This document shows positions 17,008 to 24,782 of a DNA stretch of 47,487 bases, in pieces. A program made the translations under genes and the position numbers. Source of the DNA: Streptomyces phyllanthi (lineage in GTDB: Bacteria; Actinomycetota; Actinomycetes; Streptomycetales; Streptomycetaceae); NCBI RefSeq assembly GCF_009377205.1, contig NZ_VJZE01000015.1, positions 1 to 47,487 of the forward strand, read 5' to 3'. Within the stretch, counting starts at the first letter, position 1, and every line of letters starts with the position of its first letter. A model generated the notes under the pieces. It saw only the letters and a list, made by a program, of their open reading frames with translations, had not been told where the DNA came from and made no database searches.

Positions 17008-19545
17008 ATGACCATAAGTCTCGCCAGACGACGACATGAGGCGCTGATACTGGCTGCCGGGCCCGTCCTCGGGGCCGGCGTGGGCGCCGTGACCAACCTG
17101 GTCACCTCCACCTGGAACTGGTGGCTCTTCGGCGCGCTGCTCGTCCTGGTCTCCCTCGCGGCCGTGGGCGCCGCCCTGATGCCGGGCAGCGGCGCTCCCG
17201 CGGACGACTCCGTCCGGGTCGAGGAGCCCGACGGTCACAGCGGTGGCCCGAGCACACTCCCGCCGGGGACCGCGGTGTTCGTCGGCCGTGAACGCGAGCT
17301 TGACCGGATCATGAACGCCGAGCCGCCCGCACCCGTGCCACGGCCACTGGTCTGCCTCGTCACGGGTCGCTCGGGCAGTGGCAAGACGGAGCTCGCCGTG
17401 CAGGCGGCCCACCGTCTCGCCCCGCGCTATCCGAGCGGTCAGCTCTTCGTGGGGTACCGCAGCCACGGGGAGTCGGCCGGTCGACTCGCCCCGGAGGACG
17501 CCCTGGCCGCCGTGCTGGCCGCCGTCAGCGCCGCCCCGGGGACAACGCACTTCGATCTGCACAGCATGAGGAACCAATGGCTGTCGGCCGTAGCAAGCCG
17601 GCCGTTCCTCATTGTTCTCGACGACGTGGCCGAAACCGACCAGGTGGAGTCCCTTCTTCCGGCGTCTCCGCGCTCGATGGTCATCGTCACCAGTCGGCGC
17701 ATGCTGGCCGGCATCGACGCGGACGTGCACGTCGAGGTCGACGCTCTGAGCGAGGAAGCCACCCGGTCCGTCTTCACCGCCATCCTGCGGCGGGGCTCGC
17801 GCACCGTCGACGAGGCCGTGGTCGACGCGATGGTGGGCCTGTACCGCCTGCCCCTGACGATCCGGCACCTCGCCGACCGCATCGTCGCGGAGCAGACGCC
17901 GCTCGCCCTGGGTGCCGAGCCGCACATCCCCACGGGCAGTGAAGGGACCGAACCCATGCGGGCGACGATCGAAGCGCTGACACCGGTGGACCACCTGGTC
18001 TTCCGGCGGATGGCACTCCACCCCGGGCCGCACGTCACCGCCGAGATCGCCGCGGCCCTGGCCGGCCTGCACCTCCAGGAAGCGGCACGCGCACTCACCC
18101 TGCTGCATGAGCACGGACTGATCATCCGGCCCGATCCCCATGGATACGGTCTGCACGACCTCGTGAGATCGCTGGCACACCGGGAACTCTCACTCCGAGA
18201 CGACCCGGGAACGTGCGTGGAGGCCCGCGAGCGGCTGTTCAAGTGGGCGGAAGGGCGACTGGCAAGGGCCAACAACGACATTCACGCCCCCATCTTTCTC
18301 GAGTTGCCCGGCCTCGACCTGGGGGAACCCCAGACGCCCATGGACGAAAAGCAGGCACACGAGTGGCTGCATCGCTACTTCGAGGACCTGCGGTCGGTGG
18401 CGCGCCTGGCCATCGACCACGCTCGGCCGGAGAGTTGGAAACTGACGGCCCAGCTCGCCTACTTCATGCGCGTGCAGAAGAGGAACATTCCTCAGGCAAT
18501 AGCACTCAATGAAGCCGCGTTGGAGATCACCCGGGCGTCGGACGAGGCCGGCCAGGCTCACTGCCAGGCGCAGTTGGGGGCCCTGCACCGTGCCTCCGGG
18601 CGGTACGAGGAAGCCGTCCGGCAGGCCCGGAGCGCGACGGACACCTTCAGCCGGCTGGGTGACCGACGCAACGAGGCGCATGCCACAAGCGAAGTAGGCG
18701 TGAGCCTCTATCACTTGGCCCGCTACGCCACCGCACGGGACACGATCGAGCGCGCCGTCACTCTCCACGAGGACGAGGGCCAACAGCGTGGTGAGGCCAA
18801 TGGGCTCGGAGTTCTCGGGATGATCAGCAGGGCGACGGGCGACTACCCGAGAGCACGGGGACGCCTCACAGAGGCGCTGGCCATCTACCGGGAGATAGGG
18901 AACCTCCGTAACGAGGCATGGATTCTCATCGAACTCGGCACCATCGACCGGTTGACCGGAGAACTCCACAGAGCTGAGGCACGGTTCACCACCGCGCGGC
19001 GCATCAGCGCCGATGCGAAGGACCAGAACGGCTGTGCCTGGGCGCGGCGCGAGATCGGGATCGTGAAGAGGATCCTCGGTCAGTACACCGAGGCACGCCG
19101 GCTACTCGAACAGGCCCTGGAAGGGTTCACCGACCTGGGCAGCGAGCGCAACATCGCCGACGCGGAAGTCGAACTCTGCACCCTGTACCGGGCAATGGGA
19201 GACCTCGCCACGGCACGTGTGCACGGCGACGCCGCACTCGACAAGTACGAGCGCATGGGAAACCTCCGGGGCGGAGCCTGGACGAAGGTCGAGTTGGGCA
19301 TGCTCGATGCCGCAGAAGGCCGGCTGCGGTCGGCGGACAGGAAGTTCAGCGAAGCAGAGGGCACCTACGCGGAGATCGATGACCGTTCCGGTAAAGCGCG
19401 GGTCCGACTGGAACGGGGCAGACTCGCGCGGATCCGGGGAGAGGAACCGGCAGCGCGCCGGTATCTTGAAGAGGCCCTGTCGCTCTACACCGACCTCGGT
19501 GCGGCACAGGCCGCGGAGGTTCGGAGCCTGCTCCACGGAGGGTGA
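17008..19545 (+). CDS. Membrane-anchored NB-ARC/TPR (STAND) protein
   Basis: 845-residue signal-transduction ATPase. Two hydrophobic helices (about 11-32 and 38-58) come first. An NB-ARC domain follows, with Walker A TGRSGSGKT (about 119-127), Walker B FLIVLDDV (about 200-207), the sensor VIVTSRRM and a GLPLA-like YRLPLTIRHLA. A winged-helix-like segment ends in HDLVRSLAHREL. From about residue 470 to the end there are tetratricopeptide repeats (recurrent A-x2-LG-x-L-x4-G-x-Y-x2-A). No SARP, kinase or LRR domain is present. ATG 17008 follows GGTGGCAGTGGGGGG. FxSxx-COOH loci often include an NB-ARC/TPR protein (FxsT); the fxsAB pair lies 1.6 kb away on the other strand, so a link is possible but unproven. 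Confidence 0.85.
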   Translation: MTISLARRRHEALILAAGPVLGAGVGAVTNLVTSTWNWWLFGALLVLVSLAAVGAALMPGSGAPADDSVRVEEPDGHSGGPSTLPPGTAVFVGRERELDRIMNAEPPAPVPRPLVCLVTGRSGSGKTELAVQAAHRLAPRYPSGQLFVGYRSHGESAGRLAPEDALAAVLAAVSAAPGTTHFDLHSMRNQWLSAVASRPFLIVLDDVAETDQVESLLPASPRSMVIVTSRRMLAGIDADVHVEVDALSEEATRSVFTAILRRGSRTVDEAVVDAMVGLYRLPLTIRHLADRIVAEQTPLALGAEPHIPTGSEGTEPMRATIEALTPVDHLVFRRMALHPGPHVTAEIAAALAGLHLQEAARALTLLHEHGLIIRPDPHGYGLHDLVRSLAHRELSLRDDPGTCVEARERLFKWAEGRLARANNDIHAPIFLELPGLDLGEPQTPMDEKQAHEWLHRYFEDLRSVARLAIDHARPESWKLTAQLAYFMRVQKRNIPQAIALNEAALEITRASDEAGQAHCQAQLGALHRASGRYEEAVRQARSATDTFSRLGDRRNEAHATSEVGVSLYHLARYATARDTIERAVTLHEDEGQQRGEANGLGVLGMISRATGDYPRARGRLTEALAIYREIGNLRNEAWILIELGTIDRLTGELHRAEARFTTARRISADAKDQNGCAWARREIGIVKRILGQYTEARRLLEQALEGFTDLGSERNIADAEVELCTLYRAMGDLATARVHGDAALDKYERMGNLRGGAWTKVELGMLDAAEGRLRSADRKFSEAEGTYAEIDDRSGKARVRLERGRLARIRGEEPAARRYLEEALSLYTDLGAAQAAEVRSLLHGG

Positions 19546-19566
19546 GAAGACCAACCGGAGGCGCGA

Positions 19567-20125
19567 GTGGTGAACGTTGCGCGCAGCCGCGACGGCCGTG
19601 AGATCGTCTTCGAGACCTGGGGTGATCCCAAGGGACACCCGGTGTTCCTGCTGCGCGGCACTCCCGGCAGCCGAAACGGCCCGCGCCCGCACTCGCTGGT
19701 CCTCTACCAACTCGGCATTCACTGCACTGGCCTGCGCGGCCCTGTGCCCCGACCGGGTGCGCAGCGCCGCCGCACTGGTGAGTCTCATGCCACCGGACGC
19801 TGAGTCGGCGGACTGGTTCGAGGGCATGACGGAGTCCAACGTCCGCGAGTACCGCAACGCCCTCGAGAACCGCACCGCACTGCACCGCAGCCTCGTGGAG
19901 CGCGCGGACAGCATGCGGTGCGACCCCTTGGCCCTGCTCGCGTACCTCAACGACGAGTTGCCCGAGGCCGACCGGCAGATCGTGGCGGACGCCGGCGTCC
20001 GCGGCATGCTGCACAAGGTCCTGCAGCCGTCGGCGGCGCACTTCACCGCGGTTGTCGTGCTGCCGAGAGTGCTCAGCTGGATCCGGGAACAGGCGGACGC
20101 GGAAGACGCCGCGACGACGCCGTAA
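19567..20125 (+). pseudogene. Alpha/beta hydrolase remnant
   Basis: The first frame reads RDGREIVFETWGDPKGHPVFLLRGTPGSRNGP, a typical hydrolase start with the HGTPGS oxyanion motif (His changed to Arg). At about 19710 homology jumps to the +1 frame and resumes at ALACAALCPDRVRSAAALVSL, continuing to 20125. The GxSxGG nucleophile elbow between these points is missing, so both an internal deletion and a frameshift are present. It starts 21 bp after the NB-ARC gene stop, with which it may once have been co-transcribed. Not expected to be functional. Confidence 0.8.
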
Positions 20126-20154
20126 ACCACCCCTGATGCCTCAGACCGGGTGCG

Positions 20155-20185
20155 GCCGGCTTCTGGTGGAAGCGCCAGAGCCGGC
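20155..20185. terminator. Stem-loop between convergent hydrolase remnant and AAC(3) gene
   Basis: GCCGGC(T) at 20155 pairs with AGCCGGC at 20179-20185, and CTGG (20163-20166) with CCAG (20175-20178), leaving a one-base bulge and an 8-nt loop. The rest of the 171-bp gap shows no gene. Confidence 0.6.
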
Positions 20186-20296
20186 TGTTCGGTGGGTGGC
20201 GGGTGGTGGCCGCCCGGTCCAGGGGACGTGCGGCCGTGGCTGAGGAACCCGCAGCGCTGCTGGGCGCCGCCGGGCGGTCGAGGGTGGGTGTGGGCG

Positions 20297-21124
20297 TCAG
20301 GCACGGTCGGCTTTCCCGGCTGCGATGCCGGGCCTGTTGCGGCCGGAGACCATCCAAGTGACGGCGGCGTCGACGGCCCAGCGCAGGGGCACCAAGCGGC
20401 TGTCGGCCGCCCCGACACGGCCTCTTGCGATGGGGCTGCGGCCATCGCTTGTCAGCGTCTCCAGCCACAGGCCCAGTTCCCCGAAGTCGCTGTCATCGAG
20501 ATCCACGTCGACGAAGCTCGTCCAACACGGAGCACTCCGGCCCATGACCTTGCAGTCGTACCGGCGGGTCGGGGCGGACACGCGGTACTCCGCCAGGTGG
20601 AAGGCAGAGCAGACCTCGAAACCGACGCCCAGCAGCAGGATGTCCGCACCGCACTCGTACAGGCGGCCCAGGGGCGACCGCTCACCCAGCAGGCAGTCCC
20701 GTGCATGGTGCGCGGTGATCCGCGTGGCCCGCGGGCCGAGCGCGGCGAAGGACGTCTGGGGGTGGACGCTGCGTGCGGCGCCCTCAGCGGTACGCACGTG
20801 CTCGGCGATCGCACCCATTCCCTCCGAGGGCGTGGACGCCGCCTCGAAGGGTTCCATGCCGTCCTGGAATTCGGCTAGTCGGCGTTCCGACATGTCTTGC
20901 GTTCGGGCGAGGTAGGTGCGGGACGTGAGTGAGTTGCCCGGTGTGAAGGTGGGGACAGCCAGCGTGCCGTCACTGCCGAGCGCGCTTCGTAGGGCGCGGA
21001 CCACCGTGCGGGCGCCGCCGCGCACCGGCCCAACGGACCGCAGCGACGCGTGCACCAGGAGTGTTGACGCCCGCCCGCACCCCAGACTCCGCAGGTCGGC
21101 TTCGAGGGAGGCCTCATCGGGCAA
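20297..21124 (-). CDS. AAC(3)-family acyltransferase of the Fxs locus
   Basis: 275 residues of the aminoglycoside 3-N-acetyltransferase (antibiotic_NAT) superfamily. Motifs are LLVHASLRSVGPVRGGARTVV, GTLAVPTFTPGNS, SVHPQTSFAALGPRA and SPLGRLYECGADILLLGVG. The active-site segment is FHLAEYR, with the His-x-Ala-Glu pattern. The start is proposed as TTG 21124, because GGGGGTGA ending on the FxsB stop serves as ribosome-binding site and the protein then begins SLEADLRSLG as in relatives. Only 6 bp separate it from fxsB, so it is the third gene of the fxsA-fxsB operon. A role in acyl transfer to the peptide or a self-protection step is more likely than clinical-type resistance (inference). Confidence 0.85.
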   Translation of the reverse strand: MPDEASLEADLRSLGCGRASTLLVHASLRSVGPVRGGARTVVRALRSALGSDGTLAVPTFTPGNSLTSRTYLARTQDMSERRLAEFQDGMEPFEAASTPSEGMGAIAEHVRTAEGAARSVHPQTSFAALGPRATRITAHHARDCLLGERSPLGRLYECGADILLLGVGFEVCSAFHLAEYRVSAPTRRYDCKVMGRSAPCWTSFVDVDLDDSDFGELGLWLETLTSDGRSPIARGRVGAADSRLVPLRWAVDAAVTWMVSGRNRPGIAAGKADRA

Positions 21125-21130
21125 CGGCGA

Positions 21131-23269
21131 TCACCCCCGCAGCCTGGCAGCCATCCGGCGCCCATGGTCGGTCAGATCCTCGGTCGGCAGCGCACCCGGT
21201 GGTGTTCGCCCCAGATAGGCTGATCGCAGCCTGTCCTTCGCCTCGTGGTTCCCGGCCAGGTCGAAGAGGTCCGACAGAGCATTGAACTTCATCTGCTGCA
21301 CTCCGTCCACGAGCAGCGCGGCCAGCCTGTCGGGAGTGGCCGGCAGGGACAGCCCCAAGGCACCGAAGGCATCCGGGGCGGCGGCCACCACGCCTTGTTC
21401 CTTCACCTGGCTCAATGGCGTGCATACGGTGAGCAGGGTGCGGACGCCCGCCGCGCGGCCGCCGTGCCGGCCTTGGACATGGACGGCGGCTTCGGCGAAC
21501 AGCCGCTGCCACCGGACGTACTCCTCGTCGTCCAACCGTGGTGCCGGAGTACCCCCGAAAGCGTCCCGGTGCGGATCGCCGTCCTCCACGAGGATGCGGA
21601 AGCCGTCCATGACGATGCTGCGCACCGGTTCCCATGACGGCCCGTCGTGCGAGGACTCGGTCACCGCAATCGGCAGCGACCGATCGTGGACGCGCAGCAG
21701 GAGAGCTCCACGGCGGACGACCAGTTCCCCCTTCCCCGGGCGGGGCGGCAGGACCAGTCGGCCGTAGCCCGGGACATGGACGGCCCGCACAGTCCCGCGT
21801 AGTCCGACCGTGAGGTCGGCACCGGTCCGCAGGGCAACCGCCACAGCGATCTCCGCGAGCCGCTGCCGGACCGCGTCACGGGCCAGTTGCCCCTCGAGGG
21901 CGCGCACCGACCAGTGGCGGAGGTACGGGTGTCGAAGAACCTCCGCTGTCTCACCGGGCCATCGCTGGTCCATGCGGGTCACTGCCTCCGCCTCCGGACC
22001 CCGGTACCGCGCGCAGAGCGCGGCGAGGAGTACCCGGCGGATACTGGACTCCGCTCCGACGAGATCGCGCAGCACGTCGGCGTCGCCGTTCCCCGCCGCG
22101 AGCGAGTCGAAGCCGTGAGACGTGAGTGTGTGCGCCGGGCGGACCGGCTGCCGGCGGGCGTCGTCTCGACAGTGGTCGATGAGGCGGATGAGATCGCCGC
22201 AGTACACCGACGGGTTGTCGAAGCCGTTGTCCGAGCGGTACCGGTGGGCGTACAGCCCGCCTCCGCAGAGCCGCACCACCCGGCATTCCCGACACGTCCG
22301 GGACAGGCCCGCGACGCCGGTCTGCCGGACGAGGAACCCCGGGTGGCCCGCCGCCTCGTCGAACGAGTGCCGCAGCACGTGGAATCCCGTCCGTGGCGCG
22401 TCCTGCCCCGCTGTCTTGAGCCAATCGGCCTGCTCGATCTCGCCGTCCGTCTCGACGACCACGAGGTCGGGGCTGCTGAGTCCGAGCGCCTCGGTCAGGG
22501 ATCCCCTTCCGTCCCGGACAGCTTCGATCGAGTCGAACAGACGAACCGCGAAGGGGCGTCCCTCGGCGGTCCACTGGTCGTACACGGCGGTCAGCCACCG
22601 GGCATACGCGTGGGGGCGTACGTCCGCCTGCGGGGGAGGGCGATCCCAGGTCGCATGCGGCAGGAGGAAGTCCACCCGTGGAGGATCGAGCGCCCCGAGG
22701 GCCCGGTACACGTCGACCGGATCGTTCTCCACGTCGACCGTGCACAGCAGGCCCGCGAACATCCGGCGGTACGCAGGCGACCCGATGAGCCGTACGGCGC
22801 GGACCACCGCGTCGTACGACCCCGTTCCGTTGGCCCGTCTGCGATGCCGGTCGTGGGAGACACGGTCCCCGTCCAGAGAGATTCCGGTGCGGATCCCCTC
22901 CCGGGCCAGCATGTCGCAGAAATCGCCGTCCAGCCGCAGCCCGTTGGTCTGCATGCGCACGTCGAGATCGCACACTCCGTCCAGGGCCCGGCGCAGTCCG
23001 GAGGTGATCCGAGCCAGCCGTTCCCGGCCCGCGAGCAAGGGTTCACCGCCGTGCAGAACGACGTGCACGCGGGTCAGTTCGGGGTGGCCTCGGGCGTGCT
23101 CGGCGATTCGTGCCACCGTCGCCGCCGCCACGTCGTCCGGCATGACCGGGGGACGCCGCTGCCAGCTCTGGTCGGCGTGCTGGTAGACGTAGCAGTGGTC
23201 GCACGCGAGGTCGCACCGGCTGTGCATCTTGAGAACGAACTGGCGAAAGGCCCTCGGCCGGACCGTCAT
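21131..23269 (-). CDS. fxsB: FxsB-type radical SAM/SPASM peptide maturase with inactivated HExxH extension
   Basis: 712 residues from ATG 23269. The radical SAM [4Fe-4S] motif C19-x3-C23-x2-C26 (SRCDLACDHCYVY) is followed by HGGEPLLAG. A SPASM region has CRECRVVRLCGGG at about 326-336 and a further Cys at 357. The C-terminal third (about 390-712) matches the peptide beta-hydroxylase-like extension of the FxsBH form, but its HExxH site reads DGVQQ (about 655-659) before MKFNALSDLFDL, so metal binding is lost. FxsB-type enzymes belong to the cyclophane-forming maturases acting on aromatic residues of short cores; here the substrate is the adjacent FNSSL peptide. An in-frame TTG at 23320 inside fxsA is less likely. 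Confidence 0.88.
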   Translation of the reverse strand: MTVRPRAFRQFVLKMHSRCDLACDHCYVYQHADQSWQRRPPVMPDDVAAATVARIAEHARGHPELTRVHVVLHGGEPLLAGRERLARITSGLRRALDGVCDLDVRMQTNGLRLDGDFCDMLAREGIRTGISLDGDRVSHDRHRRRANGTGSYDAVVRAVRLIGSPAYRRMFAGLLCTVDVENDPVDVYRALGALDPPRVDFLLPHATWDRPPPQADVRPHAYARWLTAVYDQWTAEGRPFAVRLFDSIEAVRDGRGSLTEALGLSSPDLVVVETDGEIEQADWLKTAGQDAPRTGFHVLRHSFDEAAGHPGFLVRQTGVAGLSRTCRECRVVRLCGGGLYAHRYRSDNGFDNPSVYCGDLIRLIDHCRDDARRQPVRPAHTLTSHGFDSLAAGNGDADVLRDLVGAESSIRRVLLAALCARYRGPEAEAVTRMDQRWPGETAEVLRHPYLRHWSVRALEGQLARDAVRQRLAEIAVAVALRTGADLTVGLRGTVRAVHVPGYGRLVLPPRPGKGELVVRRGALLLRVHDRSLPIAVTESSHDGPSWEPVRSIVMDGFRILVEDGDPHRDAFGGTPAPRLDDEEYVRWQRLFAEAAVHVQGRHGGRAAGVRTLLTVCTPLSQVKEQGVVAAAPDAFGALGLSLPATPDRLAALLVDGVQQMKFNALSDLFDLAGNHEAKDRLRSAYLGRTPPGALPTEDLTDHGRRMAARLRG

Positions 23270-23291
23270 CGGCGGGTGGCGTGCGGCCCGC

Positions 23292-23492
23292 TCAGAGGCT
23301 GGAGTTGAAGGTCGGGGCAAGGGTCTGCCGGGAGGGCAGCAGGCGATTCAGCACCGGGGAGTCGTATGCGGCCAGGTCTTCCAGAGGTGTAGCGGCGCAG
23401 TCCAGGATTTCTGTGGTGAGAAGGGGGGACTGTGTGGTCGTCACCACAGGCTCGCTCACACCGCCGAGGGAGGTTTCTTCGGCTGTGCTCAT
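23292..23492 (-). CDS. fxsA: FxsA precursor peptide (FxSxx-COOH RiPP)
   Basis: 66-residue RiPP precursor starting MSTAEETSLGG and ending in F-N-S-S-L, an exact FxSxx-COOH terminus. The body has an acidic/hydrophobic leader with CAATPLEDLAAYDSP and VLNRLLPSRQTLAPT, matching the TPLExLA...VLxRLLP pattern of the family. AAGGAGAT lies 5 nt upstream of ATG 23492, which decides the start; an in-frame ATG at 23510 lacks such a site. The stop is 22 bp before fxsB. The Phe and first Ser of the last five residues are the expected cross-link positions, by analogy with three-residue cyclophane peptides (inference). Confidence 0.9.
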   Translation of the reverse strand: MSTAEETSLGGVSEPVVTTTQSPLLTTEILDCAATPLEDLAAYDSPVLNRLLPSRQTLAPTFNSSL

Positions 23493-23572
23493 CGGTATCT
23501 CCTTCGCCATCTCGTGGGACGGGCGCACAGGGGCAGTCGAACCGTGGCACAGGGGCACCAAGTGCTCATCAT
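23489..23572 (-). CDS. Possible 27-aa upstream ORF coupled to fxsA
   Basis: GGAGG (23581-23577) precedes two ATGs at 23572 and 23569. The frame then encodes a short peptide starting MMSTWCPCATVRLPLC and ending in a basic RWRRRYR. Its TGA overlaps the fxsA ATG as ATGA. The good ribosome-binding site and the exact 4-bp overlap suggest a leader ORF controlling fxsA translation. The composition is not diagnostic, and chance cannot be excluded for so short a frame. Confidence 0.4.
   Translation of the reverse strand: MMSTWCPCATVRLPLCARPTRWRRRYR
23525..23557 (-). promoter_or_regulatory. Direct repeat (11 bp, 22-bp period) before fxsA
   Basis: TGCCCCTGTGC (minus strand) occurs exactly twice, at 23557-23547 and 23535-23525. 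The copies are spaced 22 bp start to start, which is two helical turns, and lie 33-65 bp before the fxsA ATG. Direct repeats with 11/22-bp periodicity are used by SARP-type activators; the repeat also overlaps the possible leader ORF, so it could be coding. Confidence 0.35.
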
Positions 23573-23599
23573 CGTGCCTCCGGTATTCGAAGGACAAGT

Positions 23600-24060
23600 G
23601 TCATTCGGGCCGTCGGGCGCGGGCGCGGCGCTCGGAGGCGCGCCTCGCCGTCGAACCCGACCATGGCGGTCCGGCCGGCCGGGGTTCTGGCGACTGCGTA
23701 CGACCGTCTCGGTGGCCTCGGACAGGTGGCCGACGGCCTCGACGTGGCGGCTGTGCCGGTCGGACCAGAACCAAGTGAGCGGCGGCGGCTGGGCGCCGAG
23801 GAGGGGGGCGGCCGCGCGGGCCCCGTCGTGCTGGGCCGCCTCCCAGTGTTCGGCGTGTGGCAGGAGAACGCCGTGGTGGCGGGTGCGCGCCGGGTCGCCG
23901 TCCGGGGTTCACCAGAACCGGCGGCGGATGACCCGCGCGGGTCAGGGTGAGGGGGAGGCAGCTCTTCCGACTGCATTGTCGCGCCTTACTGGCCCAGGCA
24001 GTAAGGCGCGGGTACGACGACGGTGCTCCGGGCGCGGACCAGGGGCAAGTCGGACATCGA
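23600..24060 (-). pseudogene. Decayed coding tract with a PP2C/SpoIIE-like fragment
   Basis: At about 23975-23905 the minus strand reads CLPLTLTRAGHPPPVLVNP, which matches the AGHPPPVLV segment of SpoIIE/PP2C phosphatases. Nothing before or after continues that domain. Immediately downstream, one frame over, a stretch to about 23640 keeps a very strong G/C third-position bias and reads HHGVLLPHAEHWEAAQ and then LTWFWSDRHSRHVEAVGHLS, a sequence I do not recognise. No start codon fits. The tract is best seen as two joined gene remnants upstream of fxsA. Confidence 0.45.
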
Positions 24061-24063
24061 GCG

Positions 24064-24654
24064 CTACGGCGCACAGCCTCGCAGGGCGAACGCGACCGTG
24101 TTCTTGAGGCCCTGCTCGACGGCGTCGGCCTGGATTCCGCCGGCGATCGCGAGGGCCACAAAGCCATGCATCGCAGCCATGACGGGAAGACCGATCTCCT
24201 CCACCGGGCCTTGGCAAACCTCGCCGCGGCGCTGGCCGTCCTCGATCAACTGGGCGGCCAGTTCCGGCAGCCGTTGGGAGGCCTTGGCCAGCGCGGAAGG
24301 CACGGAGGGGTCGTACTTCACCGAGTACATCAGGTTCAGCAGGGCCGGGTTGGCCGCGGCGAATCCCATGTAGGCGCGTGTGAGCGCGGTCAACCGCTCG
24401 GCGAATGACTCCCCTGCCTCGTCCTGAGCCGCGATCAACAGCGCGCTCAGGCGGTCGAATCCCTCCAGCGCCAACGCGTCGAGCAGAGCCTGCTTGGTTT
24501 TGAAGTGCCGGCTGGGCGCGGCAGGGCTGACCCCGATATCCCGGGCCAGTTCCCGCAGCGAAAGGCCGGCGGGCCCCCTCTCCTTGAGGGTCTCTTCGGC
24601 GTGCGTCAGCAGGGCGGCGCGGAGGTCTCCGTGGTGGTAAGGGCGGTGTGTCAT
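24064..24654 (-). CDS. TetR/AcrR-family regulator
   Basis: 196 residues. The N-terminal HTH (about 10-57) reads LSLRELARDIGVSPAAPSRHFKTKQALLDAL. The C-terminal domain (about 80-190) has the TetR_C helical pattern, including YMGFAAANPALLNLMYSVKYD. The ATG at 24654 lies just after an AT-rich promoter containing a dyad. A 17-bp element in this promoter recurs with one mismatch in the promoter of the SDR gene at 25218-26156, so that SDR is its probable target as well as itself. Confidence 0.9.
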   Translation of the reverse strand: MTHRPYHHGDLRAALLTHAEETLKERGPAGLSLRELARDIGVSPAAPSRHFKTKQALLDALALEGFDRLSALLIAAQDEAGESFAERLTALTRAYMGFAAANPALLNLMYSVKYDPSVPSALAKASQRLPELAAQLIEDGQRRGEVCQGPVEEIGLPVMAAMHGFVALAIAGGIQADAVEQGLKNTVAFALRGCAP

Positions 24655-24674
24655 GCAGCCAGCATATCTACCTT

Positions 24675-24702
24675 GTAATCATTGACAACATTGTAGTCAA
24701 TG
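24675..24702. promoter_or_regulatory. Operator/promoter of the TetR gene
   Basis: CATTGAC (24680-24686) and GTCAATG (24696-24702) are exact inverted repeats with a 9-nt spacer. GTAATCATTGACAACAT (24675-24691) recurs at 26183-26199 in inverted orientation with 16 of 17 matches. On the minus strand TTGACT (24700-24695) and TACAAG (24677-24672), 17 nt apart, form a plausible -35/-10. Confidence 0.65.
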
Positions 24703-24782
24703 CATGCATTAATGGTATGAACCAAGTGCTCCACTTGCTTTCAGGGCCGTTCCGGAGAGCGGACGTGTGAGACAGAACTCGC

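Noticed and set aside
14313..17111. Long minus-strand open frame of about 930 codons opposite nfeD, flotillin and the small membrane gene
   Set aside because: Mirror image of the flotillin coiled-coil codons with no recognisable domain or ribosome-binding site.
20297..21124. Acquired aminoglycoside-resistance gene
   Set aside because: Operon position after fxsB and a TTG start coupled to the fxsB stop point to a pathway enzyme; the family name alone does not show resistance.
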